A DNA stretch of 60,926 nucleotides, from assembly GCF_900141635.1 (NCBI RefSeq), contig NZ_FSRH01000017.1, forward strand, positions 1-60,926, written 5' to 3'. Shown here piece after piece: positions 36,198-45,356 of the stretch. Both the position numbers and the translations under genes were made by a program. Positions within the stretch are counted from its first letter, which is position 1. Each line of letters begins with the position of its first letter. The notes below the pieces were generated by a model that worked only from the letters and a program-made list of their open reading frames with translations, was not told the DNA's origin and ran no database searches. This DNA is from Peptoclostridium litorale DSM 5388 (GTDB taxonomy: Bacteria > Bacillota > Clostridia > Peptostreptococcales > Peptostreptococcaceae).

Positions 36198-39100
36198 GTG
36201 GACAAGCGACCAGAAGGCGGCCATAGACCAAAGGGGGAGCAATCTGCTTGTATCTGCGGCGGCGGGCTCGGGAAAAACGGCTGTACTTGTGCAGCGGATA
36301 ATAGATATTGTTACAATAGACAAGATAGACATAGACAAGTTTTTGATAGTGACATTCACAAATGCGGCGGCAGGAGAGATGAGGGAGAGGATACTCTCGG
36401 CGCTTTCAAAGAAAATAGAAGAGGACGGATCGAACAGCGCTCACATAAGAAAGCAGATAACCCTTTTGAACAAGGCTTTTATAACCACAATGCACTCATT
36501 TTGCATAGATGTTGTGAGAAGCCATTTCCACATGGTCGACATAGACCCATCATTCAGGATAGCCGACACCACGGAAAGCTCAATAATAATACAGGAGACT
36601 CTTGAAGATCTGCTTGAAAGAGAATATGAAAAGGCAGACGAGGAGTTTATATCACTTGTGGAAAGCTTCGGGGGCAACAGAGAGGACATTAAAGTCCAGG
36701 AGCTCATGCTGTCCATATACTATTTCATACAGAGCCAGCCGTACCCTCTCAAATGGCTTGAAGAAAGTATAGACGGGCTCGATATTGACGAAGAAGGCTT
36801 CGAAGGCAGCCCTTGGGGAGCGGAGATCAAAAAGGGCATAAGAGTGGAGCTTATGGCGGCAAGGGACATGCTCTCCCAGGCGCACAGCATATGCAACATG
36901 GACCCGCTAAAAAGCCCTGCCGAGTACAGGGAGGCAATTGAATGTGACATTGAAAACGTAGAAAGCCTGATAAGCAGTCTAGAGTCCGGGCTTTCAAAGC
37001 TGTGCAATGATATTTCGGATATTTCCCACAAGAGGCTTGCGAGCATAAGGGGCAGCAGAAAAGACGAGATAGATGACGAGCTCAGGGAAAAGGCAAAGGG
37101 ACTTCGCGACCAATACAAGGCCATTGTAGATTCCATAAAATCTGACTTTGAAGGCAGGTCTGTAAAAGAGCATGCCAATGAGCTCAGACTCATGTATCCT
37201 GCCATGAAAAAGCTGAGCCTCATGGTAGGGGACTTTGACAGGCTGTACTCAAAACACAAACTCGAAAAGGGCCTTCTCGACTTTAACGACCTTGAGCACT
37301 ATACACTCAAAATACTCGAAGACGAAGGAGTCAGAAGAGAGCTTTCGAGGAAATTCGAGTATATATTCATAGACGAATACCAGGACAGCAACATAGTGCA
37401 GGAAACCATAGTGGAGAGGATAAAGCGGGAGGATAACCTTTTTATGGTCGGGGACGTGAAGCAGAGCATATACAGGTTCAGGCTTGCCGATCCAAACTTG
37501 TTCATACAAAAATATGAAAACTACAAAAAGGATGCAAAGTCAAGGGACATGAGAGTTGACCTTTCAATGAACTTCAGGAGCAGGCCGGATATACTTTCGG
37601 CTGTCAATTTCATATTCAAGTCCATAATGTCAAAGGAACTGGGAGAGGTCGAGTACGATGAACACGCGCGCCTAAACCCTGGTGCAAAGTTTGCAGACTG
37701 TGAATACCCGAGTGTGGAAATAGACGTCATAAGAAAAAACGGCGAAGACGAGCAGGTGGACGCGGAGATTGAAGAGCTGTCGACAATAGAGGTGGAGGCC
37801 AGGTTCGCAGCCAAGAAGATAAAATCCCTCATAGGAAAGAGGACTTATGACCCTAAAAAAGGCGAATACAGGGAAATCCAGTACAAGGACATAGTGGTGC
37901 TTCTTAGGACCATAAAAAACTGGGCCCCATCGTTCAAGGAGGTCCTCAGGGAAGAGGGAATACCTGTTTATTCAGATGACACGGGAGGTTATTTTGACGT
38001 AATAGAGATACAGATATTCCTGAATCTTTTAAGGCTTATAGACAACAAGATGCAGGACATCCCAATGATAAGTGTTATGAAGTCGCCCATAGGAGGATTC
38101 GCCATAGAGGACCTTATAAACATAAGGATTGGGAAAAATGGAATAAGCTACAGCAAGGCGGTAATGGAGTGTGCAAATGAAGAGGGTGAGCTTTCAAAAA
38201 AGGTTCAGGAATTTCTTTCGAAAATTGAAAGATGGGCTGAGGATGCACTGATACTAAGGCTTGATGAATTCATATGGAAACTGCTTGTTGAAACCGGTTA
38301 TTACTACTATGTAGGGGCCATGCCTTCTGGGGAACAGAGGCAGGCGAATCTTAGAATACTGGTTGACAGGGCGGCCCAGTTTGAAAACTCGTCCATAAAC
38401 GGACTGTTCAATTTCATAAGATTTGTGGACAAGCTTCTTAAAAGCAATGCCGACATGGGGAGTGCAAAAATCCTTGGAGAAAATGAAAATCTTGTAAGGA
38501 TAATGAGCGTTCACAAGAGCAAGGGGCTAGAGTTTCCGGTTGTAATAATTGCGGGCCTTGGAAAGCGTTTCAACCTCAGGGATTCGAGCTCTGACGTGCT
38601 GCTTCACAAGGAGCTGGGGGCTGTTCCTAAATATGTTGACTATCAAAAGAGGATATACAAAAAGACTCTTGCCCAGACGGCCGTGAAAAAGAGAATGGAC
38701 ATCGAGAGCCTTTCAGAAGAGATGAGGATACTGTACGTAGCAATGACAAGGGCTGTAGACCGGCTAATAATGATGGGAAGCGTTGGGAATATAGAAAATG
38801 CATGCAAAAAATGGTGCACCCCCATAAACCCATACATGCTTTCTAAGGCGTCTTCTCATATTGACTGGATATGCAGCGCCGTTTCGAGGCACGAGGACGC
38901 AGGGCAGATAAGGTGCATTGCAGGCATGGACGACACATGTGACATTGACAGTTCGAAATTCAAAGTCAGCATTTTAGACAGGACGGATATAAATATCGAA
39001 GAGAGCTTCAAGGAAGAGAGGTTGCGGGAGTATAAAGAACTCCTATACAGCCAGGACATGCAAAGGCCAGGAGAATATGACGACATCATAAACAGCAGGT

Positions 39101-39765
39101 TTTCATGGGAATATCCCCACAGGAATGCGGAGAAAATACCGTCTAAGATGTCTGTAACACAGCTTGCAGATGCAAATATTAAAACGATAGGGTATAATAT
39201 ACCACCCCTTGTCAAAAAGCCCATGTTCATGGAAGAGAAGAGGAGTTTTGGCGCCGCTGAGAGGGGGACTATACTCCATTTTGCAATGAAGAATATAGAC
39301 ATTCATAGGGCTCGTAGCGAAAATGAAATAGACAGCCAGCTTGAAGAGATGGTATTGAAGGAACTGCTCAATGAAGAGGAAAAAGGGCAAATAGACATAC
39401 TGAAGATAAAAGGTTTTTTTGAATCCGAAATCGGAATGAGGATTAAAAAGTCAAAAAAAGTGTTCAGGGAAGCTCCATTTGTAATGAAAAAAAGCGCTGA
39501 AGATATCATAGAAGGGCTTCAAGAGTGCGGCGACAATATACTCATTCAGGGAATAATAGACTGCTACTTCCAAGAAGGGGAGAGCATGGTACTGGTGGAC
39601 TATAAAAGCGACAAGATAGAGTATGGACTTGAAGCTCAAAGGGCTCAAAGCTATAGAGAGCAACTGGGTCTTTACAGCGAGGCCATAGAAAAGATCACCG
39701 GAAAGTCCGTGGCGGAAGGGTATATATACTTCTTTGAAACGGGAAAAGAAGTTAGGATACTTTAA
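36190..39765 (+). CDS. addA: ATP-dependent helicase/nuclease subunit A (AddA)
   Basis: A 1191-residue UvrD/Rep-type helicase with a nuclease tail. Motif I 'AAAGSGKTAVLVQRI', motif Ia 'VTFTNAAAGEMRERI', motif II 'YIFIDEYQDSNIVQ', motif III 'FMVGDVKQSIYRFR', 'MSVHKSKGLEFPVVIIAGLG' (motif V) and 'RILYVAMTRAVDRL' (motif VI). The C-terminal nuclease domain contains 'LIQGIIDCYFQEGESM' and 'LVDYKSDKIEYG'. It begins inside the end of addB, so the subunits are made together. The transcript ends at a stem shared with the convergent cspA gene. Confidence 0.96.
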   Translation: MNRWTSDQKAAIDQRGSNLLVSAAAGSGKTAVLVQRIIDIVTIDKIDIDKFLIVTFTNAAAGEMRERILSALSKKIEEDGSNSAHIRKQITLLNKAFITTMHSFCIDVVRSHFHMVDIDPSFRIADTTESSIIIQETLEDLLEREYEKADEEFISLVESFGGNREDIKVQELMLSIYYFIQSQPYPLKWLEESIDGLDIDEEGFEGSPWGAEIKKGIRVELMAARDMLSQAHSICNMDPLKSPAEYREAIECDIENVESLISSLESGLSKLCNDISDISHKRLASIRGSRKDEIDDELREKAKGLRDQYKAIVDSIKSDFEGRSVKEHANELRLMYPAMKKLSLMVGDFDRLYSKHKLEKGLLDFNDLEHYTLKILEDEGVRRELSRKFEYIFIDEYQDSNIVQETIVERIKREDNLFMVGDVKQSIYRFRLADPNLFIQKYENYKKDAKSRDMRVDLSMNFRSRPDILSAVNFIFKSIMSKELGEVEYDEHARLNPGAKFADCEYPSVEIDVIRKNGEDEQVDAEIEELSTIEVEARFAAKKIKSLIGKRTYDPKKGEYREIQYKDIVVLLRTIKNWAPSFKEVLREEGIPVYSDDTGGYFDVIEIQIFLNLLRLIDNKMQDIPMISVMKSPIGGFAIEDLINIRIGKNGISYSKAVMECANEEGELSKKVQEFLSKIERWAEDALILRLDEFIWKLLVETGYYYYVGAMPSGEQRQANLRILVDRAAQFENSSINGLFNFIRFVDKLLKSNADMGSAKILGENENLVRIMSVHKSKGLEFPVVIIAGLGKRFNLRDSSSDVLLHKELGAVPKYVDYQKRIYKKTLAQTAVKKRMDIESLSEEMRILYVAMTRAVDRLIMMGSVGNIENACKKWCTPINPYMLSKASSHIDWICSAVSRHEDAGQIRCIAGMDDTCDIDSSKFKVSILDRTDINIEESFKEERLREYKELLYSQDMQRPGEYDDIINSRFSWEYPHRNAEKIPSKMSVTQLADANIKTIGYNIPPLVKKPMFMEEKRSFGAAERGTILHFAMKNIDIHRARSENEIDSQLEEMVLKELLNEEEKGQIDILKIKGFFESEIGMRIKKSKKVFREAPFVMKKSAEDIIEGLQECGDNILIQGIIDCYFQEGESMVLVDYKSDKIEYGLEAQRAQSYREQLGLYSEAIEKITGKSVAEGYIYFFETGKEVRIL

Positions 39766-39783
39766 TAAAAAATATAAAAAATA

Positions 39784-39813
39784 AAAGGATGTATTGAAGC
39801 CAATACATCCTTT
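39784..39813. terminator. Bidirectional terminator between addA and cspA
   Basis: 13-bp perfect stem (39784-39796 / 39801-39813), 4-nt loop, between convergent genes. Confidence 0.75.
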
Positions 39814-39832
39814 GTAAGATCACTACTAACTA

Positions 39833-40033
39833 TTAAAGCTTAACTACATTTGCAGCTTGAACGCCTTTTGAACCTTCAGCGATTTCGAATTCTACAGCTT
39901 GACCTTCTTCAAGAGTTTTGAAGCCGTCAGTCTGTATAGCAGAGAAATGTACGAATACGTCTTCTTCACCTTCTACAGATATGAATCCGTAACCCTTTTC
40001 AGCGTTGAACCATTTTACAGTACCTTTTTTCAT
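39833..40033 (-). CDS. csp: Cold shock protein (CspA family)
   Basis: A 66-residue single OB-fold protein. RNP1 '[10 protein letters not shown]' and RNP2 '[10 protein letters not shown]' are present; it starts '[18 protein letters not shown]'. It binds single-stranded RNA/DNA as an RNA chaperone. The gene has a consensus promoter and a leader of about 65 nt with a strong dyad (see 40087-40117). GGAGGAG precedes ATG 40031-40033 on the minus strand. Confidence 0.97.
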   Translation of the reverse strand: MKKGTVKWFNAEKGYGFISVEGEEDVFVHFSAIQTDGFKTLEEGQAVEFEIAEGSKGVQAANVVKL

Positions 40034-40086
40034 TTGAAAACTCCTCCAAAATCTTAGTGAATTTGTAACTGTATTACCAAAAAAAT

Positions 40087-40117
40087 AATATGTTACATGA
40101 AATCATAGTAACATATT
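40087..40117 (-). repeat. Inverted repeat spanning the cspA -10/start region
   Basis: AATATGTTAC - 11 nt - GTAACATATT, perfect 10-bp arms. It covers the -10 box (40105-40110) and the probable start point, so it is either an operator or the first hairpin of the leader RNA. Confidence 0.5.
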
Positions 40118-40133
40118 AAAAATAGATTGTCAA
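40105..40133 (-). promoter_or_regulatory. cspA promoter
   Basis: Minus strand TTGACA (40128-40133) - 17 nt - TACTAT (40105-40110). Confidence 0.75.
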
Positions 40134-40219
40134 TTTTTTACTAAAAAACACGACTTAAATTTAAATCCATATTATACTTGGCCAGAGGCACTGGAAAACA
40201 ATGGTGAAGCGGCCGAGAC

Positions 40220-41302
40220 TTAAGTGTCAATGGGAAAAGAAACCAACTCTGATACGGTTATATAGTTTTCCACACTCAGGTCTATAAAATCTTCGCCGAC
40301 CATTACTAGAGGCGCAGAAAGCCTTGAAGGATTCATTTTTACTATCTGTCCAAGCTTTCCATTGGAAAGTCGTACTATTTCTCCTTCGTAATACATGGAC
40401 ATGTTTTTTACAAAGGTGGACAGGCAGAAAGTGTCTATTTTGCCCCAAAATTCATGTTGCATCATTTCGAGGACTGAAAATGGGGACTGCCTTGAATGAT
40501 AAGGCCTTGTGGATGTCATTGCATCAAATATGTCTGCTATTGCAATTATCTTTCCAAATATATGTATTTTATCGTTTGAAAGGCCGAGCGGATATCCGGA
40601 ACCGTCTATCTTCTCATGATGCATAAGTATTCCAAGCGGGACACAGGTGTCAATGTTTGGTATTTCCTTTGCTATTGAATATCCAATTATTGAATGTTTT
40701 TTTATGGCTTCGAATTCAATTGGAGAAAGCTTTGAAGGCTTATTCAGTATATTGGAGTTGATTTTTACTTTTCCTATATCGTGAAGCAGGGCAGATTGGG
40801 CGAGTAACAAAATTTCGTTGTCAGAAAGAAAAAGCCATCTGCCTAGCATTATGGACAATATAGCTACGTTGACACAGTGCCTCTGGGTATATTCGTCAAC
40901 AGGTCTTTCTCGTAGAATTCCTTCGAGTGCAAGATTGTAGTCCTTGAAGCTTTCCATAAGCTGGACTGACATTCCGGTTACGAGTTTTATACTTGGGCGT
41001 TTTTTCCTTTCTATATCATTCATTATTGATTTTATGCCATTTGAAACATTACTTAATTTTATTTCAGCATCTATTATCTTTTGTTTCTTATTTTCTTTTG
41101 ACATGAAGATCTCATCCAAATACTCATCAAGCACTGACATGCTTTTTGCTGGATATTTTTCGTTTAACTTGGATATGATTTTTGAGTTTAATATAATCCC
41201 TTCACCAATTACAACTACACCGTTGGAATCGAAAAAAGGCTCTGCGACTACAAGGCCTGGATAGAGATCTTCGATAGGGATGAGAATACGATTTTTTCGC
41301 AC
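40220..41302 (-). CDS. HD-GYP domain cyclic di-GMP phosphodiesterase-like protein
   Basis: A 360-residue paralogue of the protein at 24542-25684, with the same plan: N-terminal region ('IPIEDLYPGLVVAEPFFDSN'), HD-GYP domain ('QSALLHDIGKVKINSNIL', 'KKHSIIGYSIAKE', 'LMHHEKIDGSGYPLG', 'IAIADIFDAMTSTRPYHSRQ') and a small C-terminal beta extension ('VRLSNGKLGQIVKMNPSRLS'). Likely hydrolyses c-di-GMP. AAGGAGG puts the start at GTG 41300-41302 rather than the ATG 27 nt upstream. It is transcribed alone. Confidence 0.86.
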   Translation of the reverse strand: MRKNRILIPIEDLYPGLVVAEPFFDSNGVVVIGEGIILNSKIISKLNEKYPAKSMSVLDEYLDEIFMSKENKKQKIIDAEIKLSNVSNGIKSIMNDIERKKRPSIKLVTGMSVQLMESFKDYNLALEGILRERPVDEYTQRHCVNVAILSIMLGRWLFLSDNEILLLAQSALLHDIGKVKINSNILNKPSKLSPIEFEAIKKHSIIGYSIAKEIPNIDTCVPLGILMHHEKIDGSGYPLGLSNDKIHIFGKIIAIADIFDAMTSTRPYHSRQSPFSVLEMMQHEFWGKIDTFCLSTFVKNMSMYYEGEIVRLSNGKLGQIVKMNPSRLSAPLVMVGEDFIDLSVENYITVSELVSFPIDT

Positions 41303-41585
41303 TATGTGTGAACCTCCTTGCGAATACATGTGTAATGTTTTTATTTTTATAACAATATTTATATTATATATTAAAAAGCATGCAGAGTGTACATCATGTA
41401 TGAATCTTGTTGCCCATTATAATGTGAAAACATACTGTGGCTGAATGTAGAGCATACGATAATGAATACACATCGTGAAAACTGTAGGAAGTTATGAATA
41501 TTTATGCACAACGTGATAAAGTGAGAAAAAACTAGATATATATAGGATACGTTATTTAAAAAGGGAAAATGGGACATAAACAGAT

Positions 41586-41614
41586 TTGATAATTTGTAAA
41601 CAAAGTAATATAAT
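41586..41614 (+). promoter_or_regulatory. Promoter for the Usp gene
   Basis: TTGATA (41586-41591) - 17 nt - TATAAT (41609-41614). This predicts a ~230-nt untranslated leader. Confidence 0.7.
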
Positions 41615-41799
41615 CATAGTGCAGCCAGGGCAGTATGTTGAATACAGTATTTTTACAAGCCATTAGAAATTCACTGAACTGTTTGATTCTATAAGAGTAA
41701 AAAGGTTCAAAATCAAAATCCCCAAGTTTTGAGAAAATAGATATAAATACTTATTTGATCCCCATTTTCAAATACTGCCCACCACCCAATTGTGTTTAA

Positions 41800-41843
41800 C
41801 CCCATAGAAATATAGGTATAGATTCTATATACAGAATGGGGGG
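41800..41843 (+). promoter_or_regulatory. Leader hairpin masking the Usp ribosome binding site
   Basis: CCCCAT (41800-41805) pairs with ATGGGG (41836-41841), with an inner ATATAG/CTATAT pairing. The GGGGGG binding site (41838-41843) is caught in the stem, 6 nt before TTG 41850. Confidence 0.5.
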
Positions 41844-41849
41844 ATTATA

Positions 41850-42284
41850 TTGGATATTAATAAAATACTGCTTCCGGTAGATGGATCGGAGATATTTGAA
41901 ATAGCAGCGCAAAAGGCTATTGAAATAGCAAGTGCATATGACAGTGAAATATTCATATTGAATGTTGAAAACCGTATAGAACGTGAAAAATATAGCGCAC
42001 ACACTCAGGTTGAATTCAAGCTTGAGGAGGATGCTGCAAGGGAACAATCAAAAAAAATACTTGAAGACGCAAAGAACTTTTTCAGGCAAAGCGGATTGAA
42101 GGTGAGCACGACAATTAAGAAGGGAAATCCAGCTGCGGTTATAATAGACATGGCCGAAGAGGAAGGGTTTGACCTTGTTATAATGTGCAGCAGAGGGCTT
42201 GGAAGCGGGAAGCGCTTTCTCTTGGGAAGCGTTGCCAAGAAGGTTGTATACCAATGCAACGTGCCTGTGCTGATAGCGAAATAG
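41850..42284 (+). CDS. Universal stress protein (UspA family)
   Basis: A 144-residue Usp-fold protein: 'INKILLPVDGSEIFEIAAQKA' at the N-terminus and the ATP-binding stretch 'VIMCSRGLGSGKRFLLGSVA' followed by 'VVYQCNVPVLIAK'. The GxxG-9x-G(S/T) ATP motif is largely kept. Usp proteins act in starvation and stress survival. Start is TTG 41850 behind GGGGGG. The long structured leader suggests post-transcriptional control. A hairpin (42316-42341) ends the transcript. Confidence 0.92.
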   Translation: MDINKILLPVDGSEIFEIAAQKAIEIASAYDSEIFILNVENRIEREKYSAHTQVEFKLEEDAAREQSKKILEDAKNFFRQSGLKVSTTIKKGNPAAVIIDMAEEEGFDLVIMCSRGLGSGKRFLLGSVAKKVVYQCNVPVLIAK

Positions 42285-42315
42285 AATGAAAAGTAAAGTG
42301 AAATAATATGAAGAT

Positions 42316-42342
42316 AAAAGGCAGCCGACAGGCTGTCTTTTG
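42316..42342 (+). terminator. Terminator of the Usp gene
   Basis: AAAAGGCAGCC gac AGGCTGTCTTTT; 11-bp stem with one G-T pair, followed by T-rich sequence. Confidence 0.75.
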
Positions 42343-42467
42343 TGTTGTGTGGATATGGGTTAGAGAAATAAGGTCTATGGGTATAATTTAAAATATTATT
42401 GAAAAATCATGTGCATATATAGGGGCGAAAGTTTGAAATTATAGTCATTATGATGGAGGTGCTACAG

Positions 42468-43874
42468 TTGTCACGAATAAATGTGGACAGAAAGGAAAAG
42501 ACTCCCATAGCGGAGCAAAAGCCCGAAGAAAGGGTGAAAAATTTCGAAGAGGTGTGTCTGGGATACACAGAGGAGGAAGCTGTTGCAGAGGCTAAAAGAT
42601 GCCTGAACTGCAGGAATGCGCCATGCATAAACGGATGTCCCGTATCGATAAACATACCTGGATTTATACAGCATATTGCAAACGGAGAATTTGAAAAGGC
42701 TGTAAAAGAGCTTGCGAGATATACAACTCTTCCCGCAGTCTGCGGAAGAGTATGTCCGCAGGAGGTGCAGTGCGAGGAGAGGTGTGTGCTGGGAATAAAG
42801 GGAGAGCCGGTCGCCATAGGAAAACTTGAAAGATTTGCGGCGGATTGGGGAAGGGAAAACAATGTGGACCTTTCGCAAACGGAAGAAAAAAACGGTATAA
42901 AGGTTGCTGTTATAGGCTGCGGGCCTGCTGGAATAACGTGTGCGGGAGAGCTTGCAAAAAAAGGATATGCGGTGACCATATTTGAAGCTCTCCATGAAGC
43001 AGGCGGCGTGTTGGTTTATGGAATTCCAGAGTTCAGGCTTCCAAAGGAGATAGTGGCGTGCGAGATAGAAAACATAAGGAAGCTGGGTGTGAAAATAGAG
43101 ACTGATGTGGTGGTTGGAAAGACTGTGACTATAGACCAGCTTATGGAACAGGAAGGTTATGAGGCTGTATTCATAGGAACAGGCGCGGGACTTCCGAAGT
43201 TCATGGGGATACCCGGAGAAAATCTCAACGGGGTGTTTTCTGCGAACGAATTCCTGACAAGGGCAAACCTCATGAAGGCTTTTAGAAAAGACTATGACAC
43301 CCCTATAAAATCGGGGAAAAAGGTTGCGGTTGTAGGCGGGGGAAATGTGGCCATTGATGCAGCCAGAACCGCCGCAAGGCTCGGCTCGAAGGTGTTTGTG
43401 GTATACAGAAGGTCAGAGTCCGAGCTTCCTGCAAGGACCGAAGAGGTTCACCATGCAAAGGAAGAAGGAATTATATTCGAACTGCTTTCGAATCCGGTAG
43501 AGATACTTGGAAACGAGAGCGGATGGGTCAGGGGCATGAAGTGCATAAGAATGCAGCTTGGAGAGGCTGATAAGTCGGGCAGGAGAAGACCTGTTCCGAT
43601 AGAAGGATCGGAGTTCGTGCTTGATGTAGATACGGTCATAATGGCTCTTGGAACTTCTCCAAATCCGCTTATCCCGTCCACTACAAAAGGGCTTGACACC
43701 ACAAGTTGGAATGGGATAGAAACAGACGAACAAACGGGCAGAACGTCCAGAAATGGCATATTTGCAGGCGGCGATGTGGTTACAGGTTCTGCTACGGTAA
43801 TACTTGCCATGGGAGCCGGAAAGAATGCCGCAAAAGAGATGGACAGATATTTGAGGAATAAGCATGGAAAATAA
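42468..43874 (+). CDS. GltD/NfnB-like NAD(P)-dependent flavoprotein oxidoreductase
   Basis: A 468-residue protein of the glutamate synthase small subunit family (GltD, NfnB, SudA). N-terminal Fe-S domain with 'AKRCLNCRNAPCINGCPV' and 'CGRVCPQEVQCEERCV', then FAD-binding 'VAVIGCGPAGITCAGELAKK' and NAD(P)-binding 'KVAVVGGGNVAIDAARTAAR', ending with 'NGIFAGGDVVTGSATVILAM'. No GltB or NfnA gene is adjacent, so it may act as a SudA-like or free-standing reductase. GGAGGTG (42453-42459) selects TTG 42468 over ATG 42450/42453. It ends at a 15-bp perfect stem. Confidence 0.9.
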   Translation: MSRINVDRKEKTPIAEQKPEERVKNFEEVCLGYTEEEAVAEAKRCLNCRNAPCINGCPVSINIPGFIQHIANGEFEKAVKELARYTTLPAVCGRVCPQEVQCEERCVLGIKGEPVAIGKLERFAADWGRENNVDLSQTEEKNGIKVAVIGCGPAGITCAGELAKKGYAVTIFEALHEAGGVLVYGIPEFRLPKEIVACEIENIRKLGVKIETDVVVGKTVTIDQLMEQEGYEAVFIGTGAGLPKFMGIPGENLNGVFSANEFLTRANLMKAFRKDYDTPIKSGKKVAVVGGGNVAIDAARTAARLGSKVFVVYRRSESELPARTEEVHHAKEEGIIFELLSNPVEILGNESGWVRGMKCIRMQLGEADKSGRRRPVPIEGSEFVLDVDTVIMALGTSPNPLIPSTTKGLDTTSWNGIETDEQTGRTSRNGIFAGGDVVTGSATVILAMGAGKNAAKEMDRYLRNKHGK

Positions 43875-43882
43875 ATGACACA

Positions 43883-43914
43883 CAAATGGTCACAGCCTTG
43901 GCTGTGACCATTTG
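43883..43914. terminator. Terminator between the GltD-like gene and the sensor kinase gene
   Basis: Perfect 15-bp arms (43883-43897 / 43900-43914) with TT loop, between convergent genes. Confidence 0.75.
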
Positions 43915-43967
43915 CACGTCAAGCATTCATTGTGAAAAAATACGAACGGGTGTTGTATGCGCAAAGT

Positions 43968-45356
43968 TTACTCGCCAAGACCTGCAACTGGCAGAAGTAT
44001 TATGAACTTGCATCCTATTTTGTATGACTTGTCTATTATTATCCTGCCCGAATGGCTTTCGATTATTCTTTTGGTTATGGCAAGGCCCAGGCCTGTGCCT
44101 CCGGTTTTGGAATTTCTGGACTGCTCGCCCCTTATGAAGGGTTCGAAAATGTCGCACGTAAAATCGCTTGAAAGTCCCCCTCCGTTGTCTTTTATTGTTA
44201 TGAACACAGAGTCGTCGACATGCTTTATAGACAGCATGAGCTTTGTCCCCCTGCCGCTGTATTTTATGCTGTTGTGAATTATATTTCCGAAGGCCCTTTC
44301 AAGCTTTTGAGGGTTTACTCTGCAAAGTATAAGTTTTTCGGGAATCTCGAATTCGTACTCCATTTCATTTTGCTCAAGTTCAGGTATGAAATTTATAAGA
44401 GTTTCACGCAAAACCTCGCAAATATCAAGTGTTTTAAAGGTGCTTGAGTCACTGTCATTTGCTATTTTGGAAAGCTCGAACAAATCCTGTATGAGCCTGT
44501 CTGCTCTTTGGGCGCTTGAGATTATTATATCAAGATATTTTTCGCGTGTTTCATTTGCAATGTCCTTTTCGCTTTTGATGGTTTCACAGTATCCCAGTAC
44601 ATTTGTAAGAGGCGTCCTCAGATCGTGGGAAATGTAGAGTATGAGTTTTTTACGGTTTTCTTCTGACATTTCCCTAAGTTCGGTTTCGCTCTGTATTTTT
44701 TGTGACATGTGATTTATGGCATTCTTTAAATCCCCGAGCTCATTTCGTGAGCTAAAGTCTATTTTTGCACTGTAGTCGCCAGCGGATATTTTCCGCACTC
44801 CGTCCAAAAGCTTTTGTATCGGGTGCAGTATTATTATTGATGTGAGCCGTGCATATATTAGCATCACAAGAACAAGGCTTAGCATGAACGTCTTAAGGAG
44901 AAGTCCCATGAGCTTTTCTATTCCTATGCCTTCGGTGTATCCCGGAGTTGCAAACAATAGCAGTGTTTGGCACTGGATGCAGTTGTAGAACTGGAAATCG
45001 GGATTGTTGCTTAAAAGAAGATCTATGAAATCATCTCGTGGATATTTGTAGCCAGTTGTATGAATACTGTTGTATGAATCTGTTATTTTAAAATTGTTAT
45101 CCAGGATTTCAACATATGAGTCTTCGGGTATTCCATGCTTTGCACATGCAGAATAAATGCCCATGGAATGTATGTCATCACTGAGTTTTTCCATATCAAC
45201 ACTATAGAGCTCTACGTGGCGGTCTATATACAAAAACCCAATGTATGAAGTGGCTGCGATAATCAAAATCAAAAGGAAAAAAAGCACCATGTAATTCAAA
45301 AAAAACTGGGTGGATATGGATATTTTGTCGAATATCCAAAACTTACGTTTGCTCAT
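43968..45356 (-). CDS. Sensor histidine kinase (HAMP, HisKA, HATPase)
   Basis: A 462-residue membrane kinase. TM1 at about residues 20-43, an extracytoplasmic domain of ~105 residues with a CxxC-like 'NCIQCQ' (about 125-129), TM2 at about 153-175, HAMP (about 176-228), HisKA with the phosphorylated His244 ('YISHDLRTPLTNVLGYCETI'), N-box 'FGNIIHNSIKYSGRG', G1 'DNGGGLSSD', F-box and G2 'GGTGLGLAITKRII'. It overlaps the response regulator gene by 14 nt. The pair is divergent from an ABC/surface protein operon and probably controls it. Confidence 0.93.
   Translation of the reverse strand: MSKRKFWIFDKISISTQFFLNYMVLFFLLILIIAATSYIGFLYIDRHVELYSVDMEKLSDDIHSMGIYSACAKHGIPEDSYVEILDNNFKITDSYNSIHTTGYKYPRDDFIDLLLSNNPDFQFYNCIQCQTLLLFATPGYTEGIGIEKLMGLLLKTFMLSLVLVMLIYARLTSIIILHPIQKLLDGVRKISAGDYSAKIDFSSRNELGDLKNAINHMSQKIQSETELREMSEENRKKLILYISHDLRTPLTNVLGYCETIKSEKDIANETREKYLDIIISSAQRADRLIQDLFELSKIANDSDSSTFKTLDICEVLRETLINFIPELEQNEMEYEFEIPEKLILCRVNPQKLERAFGNIIHNSIKYSGRGTKLMLSIKHVDDSVFITIKDNGGGLSSDFTCDIFEPFIRGEQSRNSKTGGTGLGLAITKRIIESHSGRIIIDKSYKIGCKFIILLPVAGLGE

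Larger units (their letters stand above)
41330..41849. other. Intergenic region, ~520 nt, with the long leader of the Usp gene
   Basis: The right part (from about 41621) is a transcribed leader by promoter position. GGGCAGTAT (about 41634) can pair with ATACTGCCC (about 41772), closing a domain of about 140 nt. The left part up to 41580 is AT-rich and holds no gene I can see. Confidence 0.4.
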
